From contig NJBH01000009.1 in assembly GCA_005223125.1 (NCBI GenBank), positions 62,001 through 126,000 of the forward strand: a DNA stretch of 64,000 nt. Direction: 5' to 3'. The translations under genes were made by a program, and so were the position numbers. The notes beneath the pieces were generated by a model that saw only the letters and a list, made by a program, of their open reading frames with translations, was not told the DNA's origin and made no database searches. Below, in pieces: positions 53,792 to 63,102 of the stretch (positions are counted from its first letter, which is position 1; each line of letters begins with the position of its first letter). The stretch comes from Promethearchaeota archaeon Loki_b32. Lineage in GTDB: Archaea; Asgardarchaeota; Lokiarchaeia; Sigyniarchaeales; SOKP01.

Positions 53792-56700
53792 CTATATCTT
53801 AAAATAAACCTTGATCTTTTGAATCTCCCCTGTCTTGTTAAAAACTGAAAGACTATCTTCTTTAGAAAGCACCAAATTGTCCGATTGGAAACCTTCCCCT
53901 TTGAGGTTATTAATGACTACTTTTTCTTTCCCTCTAGAAACGATAATTGGGACCTGGCAGAAGGTGAATGCATAGCTGCCTTTTTCAAGCTTAATTTCCC
54001 GTCTGTTTTCATCAAAATCATAATATTCTAGGAAATCCTCAGTAGTCAAATATTCTCTGTCATCCACAAGGATATCTATAAAATGGATCTGACCCTCTTT
54101 GATAAAAAGTCCAAGTTCAGCCTGTCTGGTGATGATTTCTTCTTTTACCATCCCTGTCATGCCTGGTTGTTTGGCTCCGGATCCGACCGGTGAATGTGAA
54201 TAGGGATCGATGGGGAAGGCACCGTATACGTCTGGTGTTTTGCTATACCCGATACCATCCCGAATCTGGAAATATTCATTCCTTAGCAGGAATGCTGTTG
54301 CCATATCTTCTTGTTCGGCAGCTCGGAGTACTGCTTCCTGGGCTGCCAGTAGAAGTTTAGATACCATATGCCAGTAAATACTGCCCAGTCCTTCGTAAGC
54401 AAAAAAAGTCCCGGATCGTCCAGTAAAACTTCTGTGATCAAACACATCTTCATAAAGTTTGAGTATCTCATTCTTTTCAGCTGCACTCAGCTTGTTGTTG
54501 GGATGTTGTTGATTAAAACTTTCAATTGCTTGTTTTAAATTAGTATTATTTCTGAATGTCCAGTTAAAATGGGCAGAACCATTTTGATTTGGTTCCAGAA
54601 TTGGATTATTATTAAATTTGAGTACTTTCTGAAGTACCAAATTTTTTGCCACGGTTTCTTTCGAAATAGTGTTTTTCCTGAGAAACCCTACGAGCTTGCG
54701 GTCTGGGTAAAGCATATATGTATTCTGATCTTCCCGGTACATTCGGCTTTCTCTGAGAGACTTAAGTATCTTCAGCACTTCTTTTGGTGTCATCTCAAAT
54801 GAAGAGATCCCTGCAACCTGTCCTTCCAGCATCTCATAAAGATTATGTATTTTAGCCCCTTCCGGAGTGATCTCCAGAGTATTATACGAATGTAGAAGAT
54901 TATCTTCTCTTATATTGTTCCTAAGTGTATCTCTGAACCAGTTACCTGCCAATTCCAGAAATGCAATAATATTTTTTCCACTTAGGTAGTTTTTTTTATC
55001 AGAAAATCCGTTTTTATATATCTTTTTTCTGAATTTTTCACCCGCTTTTCCAAACCTGTCCATAATGATCAGCCTATCCAGATCAGTCAAACTGGAAGAA
55101 ATTTTTTCGCTGTATATCGTCAGTGTATTATTGATATCGTTATACCATGTAGCTGTTTCTTCAAACAATTCAAAATTCTGCCCTATTTTTGTTCTTATCA
55201 ATTTTAGTATGAAATCAGAATATCGGATCAGATATGACAGAGTAACAATAGAGAGACCATGACCTACCAATGCATTATTGGCATCATTCCATTCAGGTCT
55301 TTGAGTATTCATCCATATACCTCCATTCGGGACAAAATTTGTCAGTTTAGCTAGTAGTAGAATCAACACTTTTTCTATCATAGTTGAATGATATAGATTG
55401 CCGTTAGTATCTGTTAGTAATAGACCGTCAGATCCAATTTTTTCTGATCGCTTTTTTAAAATTTTATCTTTTTTCCACATAAACTGTATAGAATTTTCAG
55501 GATCTGCTATAATTTGTTCGTATGATTTGATTTCGTAAGGTACATCGGCATAAACAAACCATGAAGAGGAAAGCCATTCTCCCAACTTTCCGGGGAAATA
55601 ATGTTCAGCCAGCTCAAGTAACTTAGATAAATAGATTATCTGGTGATCACTCCAATAACCGAAATTGGTCCAGGGATTATCTGGTTCTGGCATTTCCCAG
55701 TCGATTCCACTCCGTGAAATTTTGTAAGGATTATATCCATCGGCAGTTGTTGCATTTAGAAATTTAGAAATTACGTTAAAAACATAATCTGGATTTGATA
55801 AAAGAAGTGATTCCCAGTTCTGGAAAATATCACGCCAGTTTCCTTCAAAACCAATTCGTACAGTACCGTCATCATTTCTTGTATTAATAGAGAAATTATT
55901 CCAAGGACGGCTGGGATCACCATGCCTGCGGCTAAATGTAATCGGTAGATACTCCATTGCTAATCTTTTCAGATCTGGATCTTTTACATTATCTACCTCT
56001 TTTATCAGGTCTGTTATAGTAATCATTGAAGGTAATTTGGCTAAAAATTCATCATTCCGATAAGATACTTGATTATTGGCACCGGAGATAAAATTGGTGA
56101 GGTCTTTGGAATTAATGCTGTATCCTCCGAAGAAATATCCTCCTCTCATTAAATTAAACATAACATTGTTGAAATGATGGGAAGATGCCAATATGCTACC
56201 TGTTTTCTGCAGGCCGTCATTTAAACCTATGATTTTTTTAAGGTCTTTAGTCGCTTGCTTAATATCATTTTCTACCTTTTCCTTTAGTAGAAGTGGATTG
56301 TTAATCAATTCCTTGACTAAATTATGAATTGTTACATGTCTTTGATTTACTTCTCCACAGAAGAACCAACTCTTGGAATTTCCGCTGTCTATTTTCAGGC
56401 TGCTCTGGATAAAATAAGCACCTCTTCTTCCCTTAATATCTCGCTCTGTCTCAGTTTTACTAGTACTGCGAAATATAGACAGCTGGCGGGAACTCAATAG
56501 TATACTCGCTGCTTCAAGACCATGCTGCCACCAGGATGAAGCACCGAGTGCTTCACTTGGTCCAGGTCGGTCTGTAAGCCTGGCATTGAGTGAATATATA
56601 CCCAAACCACACTTTTCAACCAGTTCATTCCGTTTATAGGCGTTAAGAAGATTACTTAAATTTTTTTGAATATGCTCAGTTATCATAGGAGGAAGTACAT

Positions 56701-57256
56701 TCTGTACCCCGTCTAAAATCTTTATAGATCTGCTAAATGATGCAGTATTGATAATTTCTGTTCTTTTGACTATACCATAAGAAGGACTGGTTGTCCAGGT
56801 TAACCGACAAACAAGTTCAAGATCAGAATTGGTTTCTTGAAAGATAACTATATTACCGGGAATATTCTTGAAAATATCACGCCTAATGAAAAATAATCCT
56901 GCATATCTATCTGAAAACGGTTCCCAATGAATCCACTCATTTTTGTCTTTATTTAATACCTTTAATATTATTTTACTACCAGTATTTTCCTGATTTTCTG
57001 TTATTTTATCCACTGTATAATAGGGGAAAAGAGCATTATTTGCATTAATTCTACCTGCTGTTATTCCACCTGTTGTCGATAAAAACATCCAATGATTCTG
57101 TGGGCTTGTAATAGTCATAAAAAATGGTTCCATCAAGTGGTAGTTAGCTATCTTGTAATATGGTTCTCCATCAATCTCAACAAATCCTCCGCTAACTTTA
57201 TCATTATTGTTAGAAGAAATTTCGGAGAATCCTTTTTTAAACACTCTGTCTGTCAT
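53792..57256 (-). CDS. Large carbohydrate-active enzyme, six-hairpin / phosphorylase-like (GH94/149/161 clan-like)
   Basis: 1154 aa, no signal peptide. The N-terminal beta-sandwich has FFMTITSPQNHWMFLSTTGG and ALFPYYTVDKI, close in pattern to inverting beta-glucan phosphorylases. The middle has SRRHGDPSRPWNNF and GFEGNWRDIFQNWESLL, comparable to the barrel core of that clan, and FGYWSDHQIIYLSKLLELAE. The exact family is unsure. Strong ribosome site AAAGGAGAG before the ATG. Codon use is much richer in G and C than in flanking genes, pointing to transfer from bacteria. It probably splits beta-glucan or chito-oligosaccharides by phosphate in the cytosol. Confidence 0.55.
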   Translation of the reverse strand: MTDRVFKKGFSEISSNNNDKVSGGFVEIDGEPYYKIANYHLMEPFFMTITSPQNHWMFLSTTGGITAGRINANNALFPYYTVDKITENQENTGSKIILKVLNKDKNEWIHWEPFSDRYAGLFFIRRDIFKNIPGNIVIFQETNSDLELVCRLTWTTSPSYGIVKRTEIINTASFSRSIKILDGVQNVLPPMITEHIQKNLSNLLNAYKRNELVEKCGLGIYSLNARLTDRPGPSEALGASSWWQHGLEAASILLSSRQLSIFRSTSKTETERDIKGRRGAYFIQSSLKIDSGNSKSWFFCGEVNQRHVTIHNLVKELINNPLLLKEKVENDIKQATKDLKKIIGLNDGLQKTGSILASSHHFNNVMFNLMRGGYFFGGYSINSKDLTNFISGANNQVSYRNDEFLAKLPSMITITDLIKEVDNVKDPDLKRLAMEYLPITFSRRHGDPSRPWNNFSINTRNDDGTVRIGFEGNWRDIFQNWESLLLSNPDYVFNVISKFLNATTADGYNPYKISRSGIDWEMPEPDNPWTNFGYWSDHQIIYLSKLLELAEHYFPGKLGEWLSSSWFVYADVPYEIKSYEQIIADPENSIQFMWKKDKILKKRSEKIGSDGLLLTDTNGNLYHSTMIEKVLILLLAKLTNFVPNGGIWMNTQRPEWNDANNALVGHGLSIVTLSYLIRYSDFILKLIRTKIGQNFELFEETATWYNDINNTLTIYSEKISSSLTDLDRLIIMDRFGKAGEKFRKKIYKNGFSDKKNYLSGKNIIAFLELAGNWFRDTLRNNIREDNLLHSYNTLEITPEGAKIHNLYEMLEGQVAGISSFEMTPKEVLKILKSLRESRMYREDQNTYMLYPDRKLVGFLRKNTISKETVAKNLVLQKVLKFNNNPILEPNQNGSAHFNWTFRNNTNLKQAIESFNQQHPNNKLSAAEKNEILKLYEDVFDHRSFTGRSGTFFAYEGLGSIYWHMVSKLLLAAQEAVLRAAEQEDMATAFLLRNEYFQIRDGIGYSKTPDVYGAFPIDPYSHSPVGSGAKQPGMTGMVKEEIITRQAELGLFIKEGQIHFIDILVDDREYLTTEDFLEYYDFDENRREIKLEKGSYAFTFCQVPIIVSRGKEKVVINNLKGEGFQSDNLVLSKEDSLSVFNKTGEIQKIKVYFKI

Positions 57257-57602
57257 ACAAACTCTCCTTTAATTTCATTAGCTGTAAAATGCAATATTAT
57301 TAAATTATTATTTCTATATGTCAATAAAATACAACCCTATTTATTTTCTAAGCATGCCATTGTTTTAATAAATATTCTCCTATCTTTATATTATTTTTTC
57401 ATCTATAATTTTAAATATTTGAGATTTTGGTACAATATATATTGGACAAATACAAATAAAATTAAATTTAAAGGTATATGATCTTATATGGTATATTGAA
57501 AGCTTAATAACGTTAATTATAACACTTTATCTTCTTAGATACATTAAAAAACATGATTTAATAAATAAATGGTATAATAAACTTAATAAAAAGAAAATAT
57601 AT
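57257..57602. other. Intergenic stretch, no gene seen
   Basis: AT-rich DNA between two genes read leftward. It should hold the promoter of the large phosphorylase-like gene; no ORF or repeat stands out. Confidence 0.4.
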
Positions 57603-57995
57603 TTATCTATTCTGTAAAAATTCAGTCTTTTTTAAACTCGGGAGAAATACAAAGAAATTTGTTCCTTTTCTATATTCACTCTCAACAAATATTTTTCCTT
57701 TAATAAAGTGATTTATATCTTCCTTTGAAATTGATACCAATGGTTTTATTTTTTCAATAAATCCTATAACTAAATTTTGTTTTAACTGGTCGTCTGTTGT
57801 CTTATTAAATTGTGTTATTTCTTGAATTAACCATTTATAAATCTTTTTTACTGTTTTTAAACTTTTTCGATGAAATTTATAATGAGAAATAGTAGGAATC
57901 TCAAGATCATCATCAATAAAGGATTTTGGAGTTTTTCCAATTGTTTTATAAAATTCATCTCTAAATTTTTCAAGAAAATATCCTTCTAAAATCAT
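57603..57995 (-). CDS. Hypothetical protein
   Basis: 130 aa. Helical and Lys-rich, no Cys, no membrane segment. FLEKFRDEFYKTIGKTPKSF and a C-terminal FVESEYRKGTNFFVFLPSLK. No family recognised. 27 bp downstream of the SBBP/EF-hand fragment, same strand. Confidence 0.4.
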   Translation of the reverse strand: MILEGYFLEKFRDEFYKTIGKTPKSFIDDDLEIPTISHYKFHRKSLKTVKKIYKWLIQEITQFNKTTDDQLKQNLVIGFIEKIKPLVSISKEDINHFIKGKIFVESEYRKGTNFFVFLPSLKKTEFLQNR

Positions 57996-58022
57996 ATCAT
58001 CTGAACCTGATAATGTTTCATC

Positions 58023-58667
58023 TTAGGCGGTGCTGGTACTCGAAGATTTACTCTTTGCTATTTGAGCTGCTTTTAACGTAAGATGATCTAAATTATACAT
58101 TTCTATTCTCCGAAATGGTATCTGCTCTGTTTTCTCGACACTTTCTATAATGCTATAATCCTTTTTCAATTTACTAGCATTAGTCTTCTTTTTTACTATA
58201 ATAATAACAATTAATGCGATTACTACACCTATTACAAGAAGAATTATAGGAATAATTATAATTATTAGAATATTACTAGAGTCATTACTTGAATTAATAT
58301 TACTTGATGGATCGTTAGGATCTGTTTGCGCGTCCACTTCTTCTCCATCGCTAAATCCATCTCCATCGGAATCTGCATCATTCGGATTTGTGTTATATAT
58401 ATTAATCTCATCCAAATCTATAAGTCCATCTTCATCTGTCTCTAAATTATATTTTAGTAAAACTAGATCAGAATTACTTCCATCAGAATTTTGAGCATTG
58501 TATCCCGAGATATATATACTTCCATTATTATCTAATATAATACCCTTTCCTGATTCAGACTCAGTACTCCCCCATGTTTCATACCAATCAAGAAGTCCAG
58601 ATGAATAATATTTAATTAGAAATACATCACCATTTACTTCTCCATAGTTTTCAGTTGATCCCGTAAT
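58023..58667 (-). pseudogene. 5'-truncated SBBP / EF-hand surface protein
   Basis: The frame is open from just after a TAA (58670-58668) with no start. It reads ITGSTENYGEVNGDVFLIKY and SGKGIILDNNGSIYISGYNA (SBBP repeats), then DEDGLIDLDE and NPNDADSDGDGFSDGEEVDA (calcium-binding type-3/EF-hand repeats), an Asn/Ser linker, and a hydrophobic segment (IIPIILLVIGVVIALIVIII) with a cytosolic tail of about 50 residues ending SSSTSTA. A TTG at 58415 could start a short protein. The missing 5' part would carry the signal peptide and more propeller blades. Confidence 0.7.
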
Positions 58668-58792
58668 TTAGTCATTGATGCCCAAATAATTTTTTTTTAA
58701 TAATGCATTTATTTTTTGATTTTTAGAAGAATATATTAAGAATTAAATTTGAATTATATAACCATTTCTTTTCCTTGAATTTTATTACAAAT

Positions 58793-60832
58793 TTAACCTA
58801 AATATTCAAACCCAGTTTGAAGCCGAATATCTCGAGAAGAATCACCAATTAAAATGTTGAAGTTTCCTTTCTCAGCTATCCATTTACCATGACTTTCACT
58901 ATAAAAAGAAAGATCACTTTTATCTATTTCAAATGTAATTGTCACTCTTTCCCCAGGTTTAAGATAGACTTTTTTAAATCCTTTGAGTTCTTTAAGAGGT
59001 CTTTCTACACTTGATTCAACATCTTGTATGTATAACTGAACAACTTCTGATCCTGGATATTCCCCTGAATTCATGATATCGACAGATATGGTAAGAATTT
59101 CATCTTTAGTAAGTTTTTCTTTAGAAAGCATGAGATTTTCGTAAGTAAAATTAGTATAAGATAACCCATGACCAAAGGGAAAAAGGGGCTCAATGTTTTT
59201 TGTATCAAAATGACGATATCCAACAAAAATACCCTCTTCATAAAATACCTTTTCATCACCCGGAAACGTTCGTTCAGATACATGTGCTGGGGAATCTGCG
59301 AGCATTTTTGGAAATGATATGGGAAGTTTACCTGAAGGGTTTACATCGCCAAAAAGAATGGCAGAACTCGCATTTCCTGTTTCCATTCCTCCATACCATG
59401 CCTGTAGTACGGCAGGAACTTCATTTATCCATTCGATCATTGATACTGAAGTTCCAGCGATCATGACTACTATCGTATTTGAATTTTCTTTAATAGTCTT
59501 TTTAATCAGATCAACTTGTTCTGGAGGTAAAGCAAATGAATTCCTATCATCACCTTCAGCATCCATTCCCTTTATGTGTCTGAGTCCCGCAAAAAATATA
59601 GTAACATCTGCCATCGCAGGGGAATCAATTATCTCAATTTTTTCTTTACACTTTTGTTTTAATCCTTCAAGGGGCGTAATCTCATAAGGGGGAAAATTAG
59701 TAGAACTACCACCACCTAAAAATGTTTGTATATTCGCGTTCGGTCCGATTACAGCAATTTTTCTTAATTTATCCATATTTAATGGCAGAAGATCACCCTC
59801 ATTCTTTAAGAGTACCATTCCTTCTTCAGCAATTTTACGAGCTAAGATTTGATGTTCACGGGTATTTCGGCTCCCTTGAGGCAAGGTAGACACCTCATCA
59901 AAAAGACCAGTCAGAAACATTATCCTCAACAAACGTTTAACATTATCATTGAGTGTTTCTTCAGTGAATTTACCTTCATTAAAAGCTATTCTCATTTTGG
60001 AGGGGAAATACTTACTTAGAGTAGGCATCTCAAGAGTTAAACCTGCATTTATACAACTTTCAGTACTAGTAGTACGGTTCGTAGCGCCCCAATCTGAAAC
60101 AACGAATCCCTTGAATCCCCATTCATTCATCAATACTTTCCTTAGGAGATGGTGATGTTCAGAACCATAGATTCCATTTATTTTATTATAACTACTCATG
60201 ATTGACCAAGCATCTGCTTCTTTGACAGCTGCCTTAAAAGCAGGAAAATATATTTCTTGTAGAGCTCTTTCACTAACCTCAGAACTTACGGTAAATCGGT
60301 TGGATTCCTGATTATTGCAGATAAAATGTTTTACACACGCAGCAATTCTTTGGCTTTGAATCCCTTTTACAACTGCCACAGCTAGTTTTTTATTAAGATA
60401 TGGATCTTCTGTTTGGTATTCAAATGTTCGACCACAAAGAGGTGTTCTTTGAATGTTTATTCCTGGAGCGAGTAACATGTGAGCTCCAACGTCCCGGACT
60501 TCTTGAGCAATGGCGATCCCGAATTTTTCAGATAATTCAGGATTCCAAGTAGCAGCTCTACAAATGGTTGAAGGAAAATAAGTAGATTGTATTTTACCTT
60601 CAGTATCTACCCGAACACCATGAGGTCCATCATGCATGGCAAACGATTTCATCCCTAATCTTCTTAATGGTTTTGTATACCACCAACGCCTACCCGCACA
60701 TAGCTTAAACTTTTCATTTAATGTCAATCGTTCTAACAAATCTTCTACTCTTTTTTCCAGTTCAAGATTATTATTCAGGAAAGGCAATTTCGAAAAATTA
60801 ATTTCAGGTTTTTCTTCACTCAATATAATCAC
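58793..60832 (-). CDS. GH3 family beta-glucosidase
   Basis: 679 aa from a GTG. N-terminal barrel: LLERLTLNEKFKLC, MHDGPHGVRV, AAT.NPELSEKFG, RTPLCGRTFEYQTEDPYL, KHFICNNQESNR, with the nucleophile Asp near residue 246 in GFVVSDWGATN. Second domain GPNANIQTFLGGGSS. C-terminal fibronectin-III-like domain (SEVVQLYIQDVESSVERPLK). No signal peptide and no PA14 insert, so shorter than many relatives. It cleaves beta-glucosides or beta-N-acetylglucosaminides in the cytosol, in line with the GH1/GH2 genes. Confidence 0.9.
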   Translation of the reverse strand: MIILSEEKPEINFSKLPFLNNNLELEKRVEDLLERLTLNEKFKLCAGRRWWYTKPLRRLGMKSFAMHDGPHGVRVDTEGKIQSTYFPSTICRAATWNPELSEKFGIAIAQEVRDVGAHMLLAPGINIQRTPLCGRTFEYQTEDPYLNKKLAVAVVKGIQSQRIAACVKHFICNNQESNRFTVSSEVSERALQEIYFPAFKAAVKEADAWSIMSSYNKINGIYGSEHHHLLRKVLMNEWGFKGFVVSDWGATNRTTSTESCINAGLTLEMPTLSKYFPSKMRIAFNEGKFTEETLNDNVKRLLRIMFLTGLFDEVSTLPQGSRNTREHQILARKIAEEGMVLLKNEGDLLPLNMDKLRKIAVIGPNANIQTFLGGGSSTNFPPYEITPLEGLKQKCKEKIEIIDSPAMADVTIFFAGLRHIKGMDAEGDDRNSFALPPEQVDLIKKTIKENSNTIVVMIAGTSVSMIEWINEVPAVLQAWYGGMETGNASSAILFGDVNPSGKLPISFPKMLADSPAHVSERTFPGDEKVFYEEGIFVGYRHFDTKNIEPLFPFGHGLSYTNFTYENLMLSKEKLTKDEILTISVDIMNSGEYPGSEVVQLYIQDVESSVERPLKELKGFKKVYLKPGERVTITFEIDKSDLSFYSESHGKWIAEKGNFNILIGDSSRDIRLQTGFEYLG

Positions 60833-61082
60833 CCCACTTTTACAAATAAAATATTATAAATAATATAAGATTGATGAAAATATTAGTCCTAATTAATTAT
60901 CAATAATTAGTAGATTCTTATAATCATCAGCATTCGAAAGCAAAAGATATATCTTTCTGAAGCTCCCCATGCATAATTTAAGATTGTTTCTTTTGTTACC
61001 TCTGGAAAATTTTCTAATTTGTCAAGAAATCGTGGTATGAGATATTTGCATTCTATATTTATTATACTTAGTATGAAAATGA

Positions 61083-61553
61083 AAATATACGTATGCAAAA
61101 GAAACACAGAAGTCAAAAAAATGCCTTCGATGTGGTCGTTCTCATATAGTATCTCGGATCAAAAATCTCGGTGAGATTGTAAAAGGAATGACAAATGCCG
61201 TAGAAAGAGTTAAACAAAAATAAAATGAATTAGCCATAGGAGAATTAGGAAATGAGCCTGAGTTTATAACTTCAAGCGATTTTAAAATCACTAATAAAAT
61301 TTTACCTAAAAAACCGGAATTACCTGAATTTCAAGTGAAAAATAATAAAGAAAATGAGGATGATTATTTAGATACTTTTAAGAAAATGCTTTTAGAATTA
61401 TCTCAATCGTATAAAGAATTCCCTCTCTCTATAATAGAGCTAATAGCCGAGAATTATAACATTCCTGATAAAGAATTAAAAATATTAATACGGAATCTCC
61501 ATAAAAACAAGATGTTGATACTGAAAAATAATTTATTTCTTTTTAATTTTTGA
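61083..61553 (+). pseudogene. Zinc-ribbon / helical regulator-like gene with in-frame stop
   Basis: One frame reads KKCLRCGRSHIVSRIKNLGE, then VKGMTNAVERVKQK, a TAA at 61221-61223, and continues NELAIGELGNEPEFITSSDF, then EDDYLDTFKKMLLELSQSYK and NYNIPDKELKILIRNLHKNK to the stop at 61553. A start codon in frame is missing, with a stop at 61080-61082. The distal part could be made from a GTG at 61335 (72 aa). The family is unknown to me. Confidence 0.5.
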
Positions 61554-62208
61554 TTTGTGTGAATTTTAAATAAGCAAATTTATATAACTAAAAGTCTAAA
61601 AAAAAGAAAAAAGTAATTAAGAATAATGAAATATTTTAAACAAAAGCTAATGAGGGAATTTAACGTAAACAAATATACAACGCTCAAATTGGAAGGGAAT
61701 ACTCATACTTTTTGAGGAGAGGGGCACACGCGGGAGGGTGATGATAGAGAGAGAAAGAGAAGTGCCTATCGCAATCTGTACACTCGTAATGTTGTGGATG
61801 ACCTTTTACTTTGGTGTCGTGCCCTCTTTTAATTATATTTTCTGACGAACAACCCTTGAGCGTTTTCGGGCTGGGTAAAAGTCAGCTATCATATCATTCC
61901 TCCTAAATTTTTAATTATTTTAATAATTAAAATAAGAGATTAGGCGAATTTAAGTTTATTGTTTAGGAAAAGCGTGATTTAATTTAGATTCCAATAGCTT
62001 TAAATATTTTTGTCGATGAAGGTAAATAAAAAAATATCTTTTTATCTAATAAATATATATCTTTATATATTTTTTATTATTCAAAATTTTTATAAACATT
62101 CAACTCCTATAGCTGGAAAATAAAAGAAAATAATTAAATAACTTTCTAGTTATTTATTAACATATAAAAAATACAATATGATAAATTATATATAATAAAG
62201 GGGATATT
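61554..62208. other. Intergenic stretch with a transposase remnant
   Basis: Contains the fragment at 61681-61860; the remainder is AT-rich with no gene seen. The last 60 bp (tataataaaggggatatt before 62209) should hold the nitroreductase promoter and ribosome site. Confidence 0.4.
61681..61860 (-). mobile_element. Transposase zinc-finger fragment
   Basis: Reading leftward: CSSENIIKRGHDTKVKG, then HPQHYECTDCDRHFSFSLYH. The Cys-x28-Cys-x2-Cys spacing and HDTKVKGHPQHYxCxxC are typical of the N-terminal finger of archaeal IS transposases. It is GC-richer than the surroundings; no catalytic part remains. Confidence 0.6.
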
Positions 62209-62745
62209 ATGGATTTATTTGAAGCAATAAAGAACAGATATTCTTATCGAGGAGAATATAAGGAAATAGAGATTCCAATAAAACACTTAAAACAGGTTGT
62301 TGAGGCTGGTTTACAAGCTCCTTCTGGTTCGAATAAACAAACAACTTCTTTTGTCATAGTAAATGATGAGATAATTCTTAATAAAATCAGAGAAGTACTT
62401 CCTAAGGTAAAACCAATCCAGACAACCTCAGCTATTATTTTATGTATTATGGATAAAAATCCAGAGCAAATTCATGGAAACCCACATTATGAGATAGAAG
62501 ATTGTTCTGCGGCGACAGAAAATATGCTTATTGCTATAACCGCACTTGGATATGCTTCTGTTTGGCTTGATGGAATTTTAAGGAGTGATCAAATTGCCGA
62601 AAATTTAGGAGAAATAATAAATCTCCCTAAAACAAAAACAGTTAGAATAGTATTACCTATCGGTATTCCTACCATAGATGGTCCTAGACCTGATAAACTA
62701 CCATTTGATCAACGAGCATGGTTTAATCAATATAATGGTGAATAA
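62209..62745 (+). CDS. Nitroreductase-family flavoprotein
   Basis: 178 aa. MDLFEAIKNRYSYRGEYKE, GLQAPSGSNKQTTSFVIVND, then CSAATENMLIAITALGYASV and LPIGIP form the FMN-binding nitroreductase fold. Only about a quarter of positions resemble the gene at 32100. Single gene with a clear ribosome site (AAGGGG). Probably a cytosolic NAD(P)H- or ferredoxin-dependent reductase. Confidence 0.85.
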   Translation: MDLFEAIKNRYSYRGEYKEIEIPIKHLKQVVEAGLQAPSGSNKQTTSFVIVNDEIILNKIREVLPKVKPIQTTSAIILCIMDKNPEQIHGNPHYEIEDCSAATENMLIAITALGYASVWLDGILRSDQIAENLGEIINLPKTKTVRIVLPIGIPTIDGPRPDKLPFDQRAWFNQYNGE

Positions 62746-63102
62746 AAGACTCAATATAATCTTGGTTCTCGAATTTTTAACAAAATAATGAGAAATTATG
62801 AAAATAGTCTGACAAGAAAAAGAAAAAAATTTAGTGAACTCCATGAAACTTTTGGAAAATTAATAGATAAAGTTGGAAATAAAAAAAATTGAGTTGAATA
62901 ATTAGTTTTTATCGATAATTTCTTTTAATCCTAAAATGGGTACAATAATTTTATTTGGTCTAAATAAAATCTCATAATTTAATTCACGTAAAGCCCTTTC
63001 AATATAGAAATAAGTAATTAATGTGTAATGCTAATATTAAAACTATTAAGAATATTCTGTCTTTTTATAGAATAATTATCAGAAAAAAATAGAGTGAAAA
63101 TT
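62746..63102. other. Intergenic stretch, no gene supported
   Basis: A 34-codon frame (62789-62893, MRNYENSLTRKRKKFSELHE...) is open but too short and unlike any family. The rest is AT-rich and should contain the promoter of the dehydrogenase gene. Confidence 0.35.

Noticed and set aside
60907-61116. 69-aa leftward frame
   Set aside because: Overlaps the rightward pseudogene, has no family resemblance and no ribosome site.
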